A stretch of 64,000 nucleotides of DNA from Glycomyces sp. TRM65418 (GTDB taxonomy: Bacteria > Actinomycetota > Actinomycetes > Mycobacteriales > Micromonosporaceae), in the NCBI RefSeq assembly GCF_019710475.1, contig NZ_JAJFAX010000007.1, forward strand, positions 124,001 through 188,000, in the 5' to 3' direction. Positions 47,162 to 55,488 of this stretch are shown piece after piece. The first letter of the stretch is position 1. Each line of letters opens with the position of its first letter. The translations under genes were made by a program, and so were the position numbers. The notes under the pieces were generated by a model that saw nothing but the letters and a program-made list of their open reading frames with translations, did no database searches and had not been told where the DNA came from.

Positions 47162-48319
47162 TCACCGCCCGTAGAGCGGGTTCGCTCCCGGCGGGCGTTC
47201 GTCTTCCGCTACCGGGCCGGGCGGGGTGCCGTCGCCGAAGGGGCTGCCGCCCAGGCGTTCGCGGCCGTGGTCGTCGAGCCAGGGCTCCAGGGCCGGGCCG
47301 GCCGGGACGATCCGGGTCGGGTTGACGTCCTCGTGCACCACGTAGTAGTGGCGCTTGATCTGGTCGAAGTCCACCGTGTCCCCGAAGCCGGGGGTCTGGA
47401 ACAGGTCGCGCGCGTAGCCCCACAGGTTCGGCATCTCGGTGAGCTTGTTGCGGTTGCACTTGAAGTGGCCGTGGTAGACCGCGTCGAACCGCAGGAGCGT
47501 GGTGAACAGCCGGATGTCGGCCTCGGTGATGTGGTCGCCCATGAGGTAGCGGCGGTCGGCCAACCGCTCCTCCAGCCAGTCGAGCGCGTCGAAGAGCCGC
47601 CGGTACGAGCGCTCGTAGGCCCGCTGCGAGCCGGCGAACCCGGCCTTGTACACGCCGTTGTTGACGTCCTTGAAGACCCGGTCGATCACCGGGAGCATCT
47701 CGTCGACCAACTCGTCCGGGATCAGGTTCGGCGCGCCTTCGCGGTGGTGCGCGGCCCACTGGGTGGAGAAGTCGAAGGTCAGCTGCGGGTAGTTGTTGGT
47801 GACCACCCCGCCGGATGGAACGTCCACGAGGGCCGGGACGGTGATGCCGCGCGGGTAGTCGGGGAAGCGCTTGAAGTAGTGCTCCTGGAGCCGTTCGGTG
47901 CCGAGCACCGGGTCGCGGCCGTCGGGATCGAGGTCGAACGTCCAGGAGCGGACGTCGTGCACGGGTCCCGGCGTGGCGAGCGAGATGACGCCTTCGAGGC
48001 CGAGCAGGCGGCGGATGATGATCGACCGGTGCGCCCAGGGGCAGGCCCGCGCGGCCACGAGCCGGTACCGGCCGGGCTCGACCGGCCAGGCCTCCGCGCC
48101 CTCGGTGAGGCCGGCCGTCCTCGGGTCGCCGATCTTGGAGGACGCCTCGACCGGCGCGGCGCGCGCGGCCTCGACGTCGGCCACGACGCGGTCCTCGATG
48201 TAGTTGGTGTCCCTGGTGAACTCGCCGCCGGTGACGTAGGCGCCCTTGGTGGAATGCTCGGTCCCCGCGGCCCGGCCCGGTTCGCCGGCCCCGCCCTGCT
48301 CCGCTCGGTTCTCTGCCAT
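47162..48319 (-). CDS. Xi-class glutathionyl(mycothiol)-hydroquinone reductase-like protein
   Basis: A 385-residue thioredoxin-fold/GST protein. The catalytic motif CPWAHR is at Cys93-Arg98, followed by the PRGITVPALVDVPSGGVVTNNYPQL segment and the C-terminal all-helix domain with GDHITEADIRLFTTLLRFDAVY. These are marks of the xi class (YqjG/PcpF), which reduces thiol-conjugated hydroquinones. Actinobacteria use mycothiol in place of glutathione, so mycothionyl substrates are likely. The C-terminal 40 residues are an acidic Gly/Pro tail. Convergent with purA. Confidence 0.92.
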   Translation of the reverse strand: MAENRAEQGGAGEPGRAAGTEHSTKGAYVTGGEFTRDTNYIEDRVVADVEAARAAPVEASSKIGDPRTAGLTEGAEAWPVEPGRYRLVAARACPWAHRSIIIRRLLGLEGVISLATPGPVHDVRSWTFDLDPDGRDPVLGTERLQEHYFKRFPDYPRGITVPALVDVPSGGVVTNNYPQLTFDFSTQWAAHHREGAPNLIPDELVDEMLPVIDRVFKDVNNGVYKAGFAGSQRAYERSYRRLFDALDWLEERLADRRYLMGDHITEADIRLFTTLLRFDAVYHGHFKCNRNKLTEMPNLWGYARDLFQTPGFGDTVDFDQIKRHYYVVHEDVNPTRIVPAGPALEPWLDDHGRERLGGSPFGDGTPPGPVAEDERPPGANPLYGR

Positions 48320-48430
48320 GGCCTCAGCCTACGCACTGCACGCATTGCGGCGCTACGGAAAGTGCCGTGCCCCCGATGCGGGGCCGTCACGGGCGGCGCG
48401 GACCGGTTCCGGACGTCGTTCGGCCGCCCG

Positions 48431-49726
48431 TCACTTCCGGTCGATCGGCGCTCCGGCGCTCAGACGGGCGGCGTCGGCCGCCGCGAGGCCCGCCATGTGG
48501 CCCTCGTAGTCGGTGATCCGGGTGGACCGCCCGGCCTTCACGCGGGGGAACAGCTCCTCGGTCTTGACGTCGACGCGCTCGTCGCGCTGCCGCATCACCG
48601 GCACCAGATCGGTGCCGGTCTCCTCGGACACCTCCCGTTCGGTGTCGGCGGCCGACGCGCGCAGCCGCTCGCCGATCCGCCACGCGAACGAGGCCAGGAA
48701 CGACTGCCGGAACGAGCGGGTCTGCGAGTTCCCCGCCTTCGCGGCGATCGAGCCCGCGCGGGTCATCGCGGCGGTGGCCTGCACCAGCAGCGAGTTGTAC
48801 AGCAGCTCGACCGAGCGCAGGTCGTCCCGGTCGCCGATGAGCGTGGTGAAGCCCCCGGCCGGCCAGTACACCGGCCGGCAGTGGTTGGCGTCGGCGATCT
48901 GCGCGAGCAGCTCCGCCTTCGGCTTCTCGTACGGCCGCTCGACGACTACCCGCAGGGCCTCCGGCTCGCGCTTGCCCTGCCCGGTCCGCGCCAGCAGCGC
49001 CTCGTTGAGGCTGTGCCGGGCGATCAGCTGCTGCGCCTTCGCGGTGAACGCCTCGGCCTCCGCGTCCGAGTCGGTCGACTCGGCCTTGGCCAGGAGGGCC
49101 CGGATCTTCTCGTACACGCGGGAGGACTCGGCCCCGCCGAAGCCGTGGACGATCTCCAGGCTGCCGGGCAGCGGCTCCACCCGCGGGATCCGGGGGAGGC
49201 CGTCGAGGTGCTCGAGCGCTTCGAGCAGCGCCGCCCACCAGACGATCCGGTCCCAGCGGCCGAGGTCGGCGCACGCGTCGGCGACGTTCGGGGCCTCGAC
49301 GTGCTCGGCGAGTTCTTCGCGCTGGACGATCCAGCGGTCGCTCAGCTGCGTCTCGGCGTACTGCGCCAGCTGGCCGCGCATCAGGACCGCCCCGGCCCGG
49401 ACCGCTTCGGCGCCGAGCGACTTGCGGAAGGCGCTCATCACTTCCCGCGGCATCCAGCCCTGCTGCCACGCGAGGTGGACCGCGTCGTCACCGAGCGCGG
49501 TGAACGCCCCGGCGAGGAGGCCCGGCCAGCCTTCGTCGCTCGACGTCTCCTCCAGGTGCGAGGCGGCGTCGACCCAGTCCAGCCGCTCGTACTGGCCCTG
49601 CTGGAGGATCGCGAGCACCGCGTACCGGGCGCGGGCGTCGGGCGGCAGGCCTTCGAGGTCGTAGTGCGGCGCGGCGATCCGGCTCGTGCCCGATCCGGAC
49701 TTCCGCCGCCGGTTGCCTTTGCTCAC
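48431..49726 (-). CDS. DUF2786 protein
   Basis: 431 residues, cytoplasmic. The central SRVYEKIRALLAKAESTDSDAEAEAFTAKAQQLIARHSLNEALL (about residues 207-250) is the DUF2786 signature, a helical hairpin whose function is unknown; phage and actinobacterial members often have extra domains. The N-terminal 190 residues are a helical, Trp-rich domain specific to actinomycetes. Downstream, RSFRQSFLASFAWRIGERL is a conserved helix. The start ATG at 49726 precedes a very basic SKGNRRRKSG tail. A role in nucleic-acid handling is possible but not supported here. Confidence 0.85.
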   Translation of the reverse strand: MSKGNRRRKSGSGTSRIAAPHYDLEGLPPDARARYAVLAILQQGQYERLDWVDAASHLEETSSDEGWPGLLAGAFTALGDDAVHLAWQQGWMPREVMSAFRKSLGAEAVRAGAVLMRGQLAQYAETQLSDRWIVQREELAEHVEAPNVADACADLGRWDRIVWWAALLEALEHLDGLPRIPRVEPLPGSLEIVHGFGGAESSRVYEKIRALLAKAESTDSDAEAEAFTAKAQQLIARHSLNEALLARTGQGKREPEALRVVVERPYEKPKAELLAQIADANHCRPVYWPAGGFTTLIGDRDDLRSVELLYNSLLVQATAAMTRAGSIAAKAGNSQTRSFRQSFLASFAWRIGERLRASAADTEREVSEETGTDLVPVMRQRDERVDVKTEELFPRVKAGRSTRITDYEGHMAGLAAADAARLSAGAPIDRK

Positions 49727-49828
49727 TGATCCCCCGATCGCTCCCGCGCCCGAAGGTCGTCGGCCGCCGCGGCGTCCAACACTACGAGGCTCGCGTGCCC
49801 GCCGCTCATCGAGGAACGAACGGCCGGG

Positions 49829-50425
49829 CTACGGCGAGCCGAACCGTTCGCGGTAGTGGACCGCGGCCTCCACGGTCGTGAGGAAGTCCTTGAGGAGGAG
49901 TCCGAGGCGGTCGCGCTGGGCGGGGTCGGCCAGGCGGCCGTCGGCGTCGAAGGCGTCACCGGCCTCGGCCAGCGTGAACATGGTCGGGTGCAGCCGCATC
50001 CCGTTGCCCTCCAAGGGGACGCGCAGGGCGATCAGCCCGCGGTGGCCGCCGACGGCGCCGGTGGAGGCGGACATGAGCAGGCCGTCGACGCCCTTGGTCG
50101 GCCAGGGCTTGATGCGCGAGACCCAGTCGAGGAGGTTCTTCAGCGCGCCCGGCATCGAGTAGTTGTACTCCGGGGAGACGATGACCACACCGTCGTGCCG
50201 CGCCAGGTCGGCGGCGAGGCGGCGGGCGCCGTCGGGGACGCCTTCGGTCGCTTCGAGGTCGCCTCGGTAGAGCGGCACGGGGTAGTCGTCGAGGTCGGCC
50301 AGGTGCGCCTCGGCGCCCGCGGCGGCGAGTCGGTCGGCCGTCGCTTGAGCGAGACGGCGGTTGAGCGAGCCGGTCCGGGTGGAGGCGCACAGCACCAGGA
50401 GGCGCAGCGGCGGGGGCGTCGTCAT
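49829..50425 (-). CDS. NADPH-dependent FMN reductase-like flavoprotein
   Basis: A 198-residue flavodoxin-fold oxidoreductase. The FMN phosphate loop CASTRTGSLNRRLA follows strand 1 and the family signature SPEYNYSMPGALKNLLDW (about 89-106) is intact. Enzymes of this type reduce quinones, azo dyes or chromate with NAD(P)H. The ATG at 50425 is close to GGGGAC; a frame to 50437 exists. It is divergent from a MarR regulator; the gap between holds two TTGAC/GTCAA palindromes, so induction by a reactive small molecule is likely. Confidence 0.92.
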   Translation of the reverse strand: MTTPPPLRLLVLCASTRTGSLNRRLAQATADRLAAAGAEAHLADLDDYPVPLYRGDLEATEGVPDGARRLAADLARHDGVVIVSPEYNYSMPGALKNLLDWVSRIKPWPTKGVDGLLMSASTGAVGGHRGLIALRVPLEGNGMRLHPTMFTLAEAGDAFDADGRLADPAQRDRLGLLLKDFLTTVEAAVHYRERFGSP

Positions 50426-50445
50426 GGGGGTCCCCATTCGTGGAA

Positions 50446-50497
50446 TTGACGTGTCAACTTCAGATTAACGTCCATGAGTTGACATGTCAACTCATGG
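50446..50497. promoter_or_regulatory. MarR operators, including a 26-bp perfect palindrome
   Basis: Site 1, TTGAC-GT-GTCAA at 50446-50457. Site 2, 50472-50497: the 13 bases CCATGAGTTGACA are followed directly by their exact reverse complement. The shared core is TTGACNTGTCAA-like. The two lie between the divergent FMN reductase and marR starts and should be bound by the adjacent MarR. Confidence 0.82.
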
Positions 50498-50510
50498 GTA
50501 GAGTGGGCCC

Positions 50511-50984
50511 ATGACCGAACCGCGATGGCTCACCGACGACGAGATGCGCGCCTGGCTCGCGTACCGGCGCATGCGCAATCTGCTCGACCTCCAGATCAAC
50601 CGGGACCTGGCGGCCGACGCCGGACTCTCCGAGCAGGACTACGACGTGCTCTCGACGCTCTCCGAGCTGCCCGAACCGCAGCTCAGGGTCGGCGAGCTCA
50701 GCGACAGGCTGGGATGGTCGCGCAGTCGGCTCTCACATCACATGGCGCGCATGGAGCGGCGCGGCCTGGTGATCCGCGAGGACTACCCGGGCGCGGGTCG
50801 CGGCGCCGTCGTCAAGCTGACCGAAACGGGCGCGCGCGCCGTCCGGGAGGCCGCCCCGGGCCATGTGGCCTCGGTGCGCCGCCACCTGATCGACCGGCTG
50901 AGCGCCGAGGAGATCCGGGTCCTGGGGGACATCGGCGAGAAGGTCTTGAAGCCCCTGGCGGACGGATCCTCGGACGACGCCTGA
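50511..50984 (+). CDS. MarR-family regulator
   Basis: 157 residues of the MarR winged-helix type. Dimer helices flank the DNA-binding region: LSEQDYDVLSTLSELPEPQLRVGELSDRLGWSRSRLSHHMARMERRGLVIRE, and the wing follows as DYPGAGRGAVVKLTETGARAV. The start ATG at 50511 lies 13 bp after a 26-bp palindrome. It is divergent from the FMN reductase, which it probably represses together with itself. There is no cysteine pair for redox sensing, so a small-molecule ligand is likelier. Confidence 0.93.
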   Translation: MTEPRWLTDDEMRAWLAYRRMRNLLDLQINRDLAADAGLSEQDYDVLSTLSELPEPQLRVGELSDRLGWSRSRLSHHMARMERRGLVIREDYPGAGRGAVVKLTETGARAVREAAPGHVASVRRHLIDRLSAEEIRVLGDIGEKVLKPLADGSSDDA

Positions 50985-51070
50985 AACTCCTCGCGTCCCC
51001 AAAAGTGAGGGCGATTCGTTGTTTGTACTGATTCCGACACGTTGCGCCCGATCGAGCGTAGGGTCGAGGT

Positions 51071-51235
51071 ATGTGGACCGTTCTATGGATTCTGATCATC
51101 GCCTGGGTGCTGCTGTCGATCCTCGGCTTCGTCATCGAGGGCCTGCTGTGGTTGACCGCCATCGGCGTCGTGCTCTTCATCGGCACCATCGTCTTCGGAC
51201 TCATCAGGCAGAAGGCCGGCCGCAACTCGGGCTGA
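51071..51235 (+). CDS. 54-aa hydrophobic membrane peptide
   Basis: 54 residues: MWTVLWILIIAWVLLSILGF then VIEG, a second hydrophobic stretch and the polar end RQKAGRNSG. Two membrane helices are predicted. GAGG lies immediately before the ATG, closer than ideal. Codon use fits the genome. Short two-helix hydrophobic proteins of this size are widespread in actinobacteria with no known function. Confidence 0.65.
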   Translation: MWTVLWILIIAWVLLSILGFVIEGLLWLTAIGVVLFIGTIVFGLIRQKAGRNSG

Positions 51236-51430
51236 TCGCCGTCTCCGACCGGCGCGGCTCGACCGCCGATCGGAGGCCGACCTCACCGGCGGAGCGGACG
51301 ACCCGGGACCGGTGAGGCGGTCAAGCCCGCCCGGAAACCGCGACCGCCCGATCGGCTCCCCCGCGCGGGGGAGCCGATCGGCGCTGCCGGGTGAGGCGCG
51401 CGCCGGGACCTCGCGGGCAGGATCGTCGGC

Positions 51431-51919
51431 ATGGAATCAACGACCAAGGCCGTCTGGGCCGGTGCGGCCTCGCTCGCCCCCTACGCCGCGATGAAGACCT
51501 ACTGGGCCTTCGGCGGGACCGCCGGCAAACCGGCCGGTTCGCTCGCCGATCAGCTGCGCGAGAACGGAGCGCCCGCATCGGTGGTGTGGCTGGAGGAGCA
51601 CGGCGTCGACTTCACCGTGCTGGCCGCGCTCGCGGGGGTCCTCTTGCTGGTGGCGCTGGCTCGGACGAGGGGCGCGTGGCTGCCGCGATGGTGCCTGCTC
51701 GTGCCGGGATGGGCGGGCGCGCTGCTGCTCACGCCGTACGGATTGGCGACCATGATCGCCGTCCCGTTCGGATTCACGGTGGGCGACGCCGAGGGCTGGT
51801 CGTGGTGGGTCGGCCTCGTCGGCGGCCTCGCGTTCGCCGGGCTGGGCCTCGCGCTTGGCGTCTGCAGCCGCGCGTATCAGCGCCGCACCCGCCGGGTACC
51901 GAGCGCGGCCATCGCGTAG
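51431..51919 (+). CDS. Four-helix membrane protein, DUF3995-like
   Basis: 162 residues with four hydrophobic helices: about 10-30, 60-78, 88-110 and 122-145. The N-terminal KAVWAGAASLAPYAAMKTYWAFGGT and the acidic loop EENGA-like region resemble the DUF3995 family, but the match is by eye and not decisive. No ribosome site is clear before the ATG at 51431. It has no close neighbours in an operon. Function unknown. Confidence 0.6.
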   Translation: MESTTKAVWAGAASLAPYAAMKTYWAFGGTAGKPAGSLADQLRENGAPASVVWLEEHGVDFTVLAALAGVLLLVALARTRGAWLPRWCLLVPGWAGALLLTPYGLATMIAVPFGFTVGDAEGWSWWVGLVGGLAFAGLGLALGVCSRAYQRRTRRVPSAAIA

Positions 51920-52095
51920 CCCGTAAGCCTGCCGCAGGAGCACCGCCCGACCGCGGCTGCCGACCGGCGCCACCCGATCGGCCTTCCTTGCCGCGCGTCG
52001 GCGACCATGCGCGCCGCAGCAGGGGCGTTGCTGCTCGCGTCCCGGCCGCAGGCACGCCCAGGGCCCGTCCTTCCTGTGCCGGTGGCCACTTCGGG

Positions 52096-52126
52096 TTGCA
52101 TCCGGTACCCGGGTACCGGTTTACGG
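52096..52126 (+). promoter_or_regulatory. MerR-type promoter with 19-bp spacer
   Basis: TTGCAT (52096-52101) and TTACGG (52121-52126) are separated by exactly 19 bp, and the spacer holds the perfect palindrome CCGGTACCC-GGGTACCGG (52102-52119). This is the layout of metal-responsive MerR promoters, which are activated by DNA untwisting. Confidence 0.85.
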
Positions 52127-52169
52127 TGGATTCCGGCCCAGCCGTCCACCCCTGCGAGGAGCCCCTGCC

Positions 52170-52604
52170 ATGACCGCATCGCCGATCACCGAAGCGACCG
52201 AAGCCGGCGAACCGGACGGGCGCGAACGGCTCGCGCTGCCGGGCACCGCCGGTGATCCGGCGGCGGAACACGGCCTGGCGTGGGTGCCGGCCGACGCGTG
52301 CGAGCTGCCCACCGCGGAGCGGCCGCTGCGCCTCGCCGAGTTCGAGGATCTGTTCGCCACCGCCGTCACCGGCCTCGACCGTCCCGCGCCGACCCGCCTG
52401 CGCATGGCGCTGTCCCCCGACCCGGCCGCGGCCGCAAGGGCCGCCGAGCTGGCCGTGCGCGAGACCGGCTGCTGCGGGTTCTTCGCCTTCGCCCTCACGG
52501 CCGTCGAGCACACCCTCACGCTGGAGGTGTCGGTGCCCCAGGGCAGGACCGAGGTGCTCGACGGCCTGGCCGCTCAGGCCGAGACCGCCAGGGCGGCGGC
52601 ATGA
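52170..52604 (+). CDS. Cys-containing protein co-transcribed with MerR
   Basis: 144 residues. N-terminal half acidic; the conserved-looking part is LPTAERPLRLAEFEDLFATAV, then a helix and RETGCCGFFAFALTAVEHTLTLEV with an adjacent Cys-Cys pair. The gene is the first in a MerR-controlled unit and its stop overlaps the regulator start by 4 bp (ATGA). The Cys-Cys and the metal-type promoter suggest it binds a soft metal ion. I recognise the recurring pair with MerR in actinomycetes but not a named function. The start ATG follows GAGGAG. Confidence 0.72.
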   Translation: MTASPITEATEAGEPDGRERLALPGTAGDPAAEHGLAWVPADACELPTAERPLRLAEFEDLFATAVTGLDRPAPTRLRMALSPDPAAAARAAELAVRETGCCGFFAFALTAVEHTLTLEVSVPQGRTEVLDGLAAQAETARAAA

Positions 52605-53029
52605 ACGCGAACGGGGACGACCGGCTGCGCCCCGGGCAGGTCGCCGAGGCGGTCGGGATCGGCCGGGAGACGCTGCGCTATTACGAGCGGCGCGGATTGC
52701 TGTCCGCAGTGGAGCGGACTCTCGGCGGCCACCGGCTGTATTCGACCGAGACCGTGAACCGACTGCGGGTGATCAGGGCCGCCCAGCGGCTCGGGTTCAC
52801 GCTGGACGAGATCGCGGACCTGACCGACCCCCACCGGCGTCGACGCGGCCCCGGCGGCGGCCTCCAAGCCGGCGCCCGCGCCAAGCTCGCGCAGATCGAG
52901 GAGCGCATCGCCGGCCTCGAAGCCGTCGCCGAGCTGCTGCGAGGAGCCGTGACCGCCGGATGCGACGACCCCGAGACCTGCGCGACCACCCCGGAATGCC
53001 CGCTGCCGTTCCCCGCAGCGCGGCCCTGA
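52601..53029 (+). CDS. MerR-family, metal-type regulator
   Basis: 142 residues. The MerR winged helix is standard: [25 protein letters not shown], then [33 protein letters not shown], followed by the dimerisation helix ([22 protein letters not shown]). The C-terminus carries the cysteines [18 protein letters not shown], which resembles the metal-binding loop of the Zn/Hg/Cu-type MerR regulators. It is coupled to the 144-aa gene and controlled by the 19-bp-spacer promoter upstream, so it probably autoactivates in response to a metal. Confidence 0.92.
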   Translation: MNANGDDRLRPGQVAEAVGIGRETLRYYERRGLLSAVERTLGGHRLYSTETVNRLRVIRAAQRLGFTLDEIADLTDPHRRRRGPGGGLQAGARAKLAQIEERIAGLEAVAELLRGAVTAGCDDPETCATTPECPLPFPAARP

Positions 53030-53057
53030 CCGGGACCGGGCTGCTAGGGTCGCGCCC

Positions 53058-53390
53058 GTGGACACAGCCCGCTCCGTCTTCCTGTTCGTCCTGGCCGCCA
53101 TCGCCGAGATCGGCGGCGCCTGGCTGGTCTGGCAGGGCGTGCGGGAACATCGCGGCATCCTCTGGATCGCCGCCGGGATCATGGCCCTGGGCGCCTACGG
53201 CTTCGTCGCCACGTTCCAGCCCGACCCGAACTTCGGGCGCATCCTCGCCGCATACGGCGGGATCTTCGTCGCCGGGTCCTTGGCCTGGGGCATGATCGTC
53301 GACGGTTTCCGCCCCGACCGATGGGATGTGATCGGGGCGGCCATCTGCCTGCTCGGGGTCGCCGTCATCATGTACGCCCCTCGCACCTGA
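53058..53390 (+). CDS. YnfA/UPF0060 small membrane protein
   Basis: 110 residues with four helices in the UPF0060/YnfA arrangement: [72 protein letters not shown] and [17 protein letters not shown]. The family is related to SMR transporters; substrate unknown. The start is a GTG at 53058, 28 bp after the merR stop, so it may be in the same transcript and thus under metal control. The stop is 7 bp from a convergent gene. Confidence 0.92.
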   Translation: MDTARSVFLFVLAAIAEIGGAWLVWQGVREHRGILWIAAGIMALGAYGFVATFQPDPNFGRILAAYGGIFVAGSLAWGMIVDGFRPDRWDVIGAAICLLGVAVIMYAPRT

Positions 53391-53397
53391 AGTCTGC

Positions 53398-53976
53398 TCA
53401 GACGTGCAAGGTGGGCCGGTAGACGAGCTCTTGAGTGCGTCCGTCGAGCGTCCGGTGCTCGATCAGCTCGAGGTCGAAGTCGGCCGCGCCTTGGAAGATC
53501 GGCTCCAGTCCGGTCTGACCGGTGATCACGGGGAAGAGCGTCACCTGGACGCGGTCGACCAGACCGGCGGCCATCAGCGCCCGGTTCATCGAGAGGCTGC
53601 CGTGCGAGCGCAGCGGGACGTCGGACTCCTCCTTGAGCCGGGCGACGACTTCGACGGCGTCGCCGCTGACGAGCGTGGCGTCGGGCCAGTCGAGAGGCCC
53701 TTCGAGGGTCGTGGACACCACGGTGGTCGGCAGGTGCCGCATCCGGGTGACCCACGGATCGCGGACGTCGGACTCCTCGGTGCTGGAGGCGAGCATCTGC
53801 TCGAACGCCCGGAACGTGTTGGCGCCGAGCACCAGCCGCTGTTCCCGGCCGTACACCTCGAGACGGTGGTCGAGCAGCTCGGGACCCTGCTTGCCCCAGT
53901 AGCCGCTCCAGTTGCCGCTGACGGAGCCGAAGCCGTCGAGACTGGTGAAGACGTCGAACGTGTAGGGAACGGTCAT
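53398..53976 (-). CDS. Dihydrofolate-reductase-like (RibD C-terminal) protein
   Basis: 192 residues of the RibD C-terminal/DHFR-like fold. The start MTVPYTFDVFTSLDGFGSVSG carries the family's xSLDGxxA-like loop, with LVLGANTFRAFEQML, and a later SGDAVEVVARLKEESDVPLRSHGSLSMNRALMAAGLVDRVQVTLFPVITGQTG, the conserved NADPH-binding region. Stand-alone members are common in actinobacteria and their physiological substrates are mostly unknown. Convergent with ynfA; upstream is a 230-bp gap. Confidence 0.9.
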   Translation of the reverse strand: MTVPYTFDVFTSLDGFGSVSGNWSGYWGKQGPELLDHRLEVYGREQRLVLGANTFRAFEQMLASSTEESDVRDPWVTRMRHLPTTVVSTTLEGPLDWPDATLVSGDAVEVVARLKEESDVPLRSHGSLSMNRALMAAGLVDRVQVTLFPVITGQTGLEPIFQGAADFDLELIEHRTLDGRTQELVYRPTLHV

Positions 53977-54206
53977 GATGTGCTCCTCGAGTGCGGTGGA
54001 TCGTCTACCAGTACCGACTGAGCAGCTCGATGGAATTCATCGACAGGAGGACATGAAAAGCGGGCCGTCGGCCCCGCCGCCTCACCACCGCTCGAAGGGC
54101 CGCATGAGTCGCCGCGGAGGACGCACTGATCCGCTCGCTCGCGATGCCCTGTCTCCTGCAAGCGAACATGGTTGTCGCTCTGCACCCTCACGGATAGGTT
54201 GCAGTC

Positions 54207-55079
54207 ATGGCGAAGGCGATGGTCAATGGCGTCAGGATCAGTTACGAGGCGGCCGGCGACGGCCCGGCGGTCATGTTGATCCACGGCGGTCTGCTCGACA
54301 AGCGTGCGTGGGACCACCAGTTCGCGGACCTTGCGACCGGCCACCGGGTCGTCCGCCATGACTGGCGCGGCTATGGCGAGTCCGAGAGCGGCACCGGCGA
54401 GTTCGCGCACCACGAGGACCTGCTCGCGCTCATGGACGAGCTGCGGATCGAGCGGGCGACGCTGGTCGGGAACTCGATGGGCGGCGGCCATGCCGTCGAG
54501 ACCGCCTTGGCGGCACCGGACCGCGTCGAGCGGCTGGTGCTGGTGTCGTCCGGGCTCGTCGGGCATGTCTGGCCGACGACGTTCATCGATCAAGCGGTCG
54601 CCCGCGTCCACAGCACCGTCCCGGCCGAGCGGCTGGAACGCTATCGCGTCGGCGCCGGGGCCGAGGTCGCCGAACTCGAAACCGACCTCGACGTGTTCGT
54701 CGAGGCCCACCTCCGCTGGATGATCGCCGGACCCGATCGAACCGAGCGGGACCTGCCGGCGGAGGTCTGGACCCGTGCGGTGGCGATGTTCCGGGGCTAC
54801 CTGCGGCGCGCCTGGACCGAGCCCGCCCCCGTCGAGCGGCAACCGGAGTCGCCCGCCGATGAACGCCTCCGTGAGATCGAAGTGCCCGCCTTGGTGGTCA
54901 ACGGCTTGGCCGACGTGCCCGAGATCCAGGCGGTGTCCGACCTGCTCACCGACCCCGAGCACGGCATCCCGGGCGCGCAGCGCTTCGACATGCCCGACAC
55001 CGGGCACGCCCCGCACCTGGAGCGGCCCGCCGAGTTCACCACCGCACTCCGGGGGTTCCTCGGCAGCGTCGCGGCTTGA
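54207..55079 (+). CDS. Alpha/beta-fold hydrolase
   Basis: A 290-residue alpha/beta hydrolase. The oxyanion loop HGGLL is at 26-30, the nucleophile Ser90 in VGNSMGGGHA, the acidic residue near VVNGLADVPEIQ and the catalytic His in DTGHAPHLERPAEF. There is no signal peptide. Such proteins are carboxylesterases, epoxide hydrolases or C-C hydrolases; the substrate is not readable. The ATG at 54207 stands after a 230-bp gap without obvious promoter. A strong hairpin follows about 58 bp after the stop. Confidence 0.92.
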   Translation: MAKAMVNGVRISYEAAGDGPAVMLIHGGLLDKRAWDHQFADLATGHRVVRHDWRGYGESESGTGEFAHHEDLLALMDELRIERATLVGNSMGGGHAVETALAAPDRVERLVLVSSGLVGHVWPTTFIDQAVARVHSTVPAERLERYRVGAGAEVAELETDLDVFVEAHLRWMIAGPDRTERDLPAEVWTRAVAMFRGYLRRAWTEPAPVERQPESPADERLREIEVPALVVNGLADVPEIQAVSDLLTDPEHGIPGAQRFDMPDTGHAPHLERPAEFTTALRGFLGSVAA

Positions 55080-55488
55080 GGGAGCCTCCCTCGGCTCGCG
55101 CAGGCGGGCCTCGACCACTGGGCCTCGCGCAAAAGCGGCTTCCTGCCCGCTTGCACCGGGCAGGAAGCCTTCGCCAACGGAAGAACGGACCTTCCAGATG
55201 GCATCCACCAGGCTACTTGGGAGGCCCGACAGCGGACAAGACGTCCGCACCGGGCTCGTAGGCCTCCCGTACTCGGGGCCCAGTGGTGCTCTCCACCGCC
55301 GGGCTTTCGTCTTTCGGCGGAGCCGACCCATCGGCGGTCATCCGGTCGCGAGCGCCAGCAGCCGCCGGACCCGAAGTCGTTGCAAAAGCGTCCCGATCGC
55401 ATGCACTGAGGGGTACCGTTCGGCCACCCACAGCCGTTATAGTGCGCATTGGACGCTGTTCGCGCCGATTCGCCCCTTAGGAGCGGCT
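55080..55488. other. 409-bp gap: terminator and promoter of alpha-glucoside operon
   Basis: A perfect 13-bp stem, GGCTTCCTGCCCG at 55137-55149 with 55157-55169, ends the hydrolase unit. A good -10 element TATAGT lies at 55438-55443, 46 bp before the binding-protein start, without a clear -35. No gene and no convincing LacI-type palindrome are seen. Confidence 0.6.

Noticed and set aside
54775..55488. Upstream extension of the alpha-glucoside-binding protein frame
   Set aside because: The extension overlaps the alpha/beta hydrolase in another frame and removes the clear signal peptide and lipobox that start at 55489.
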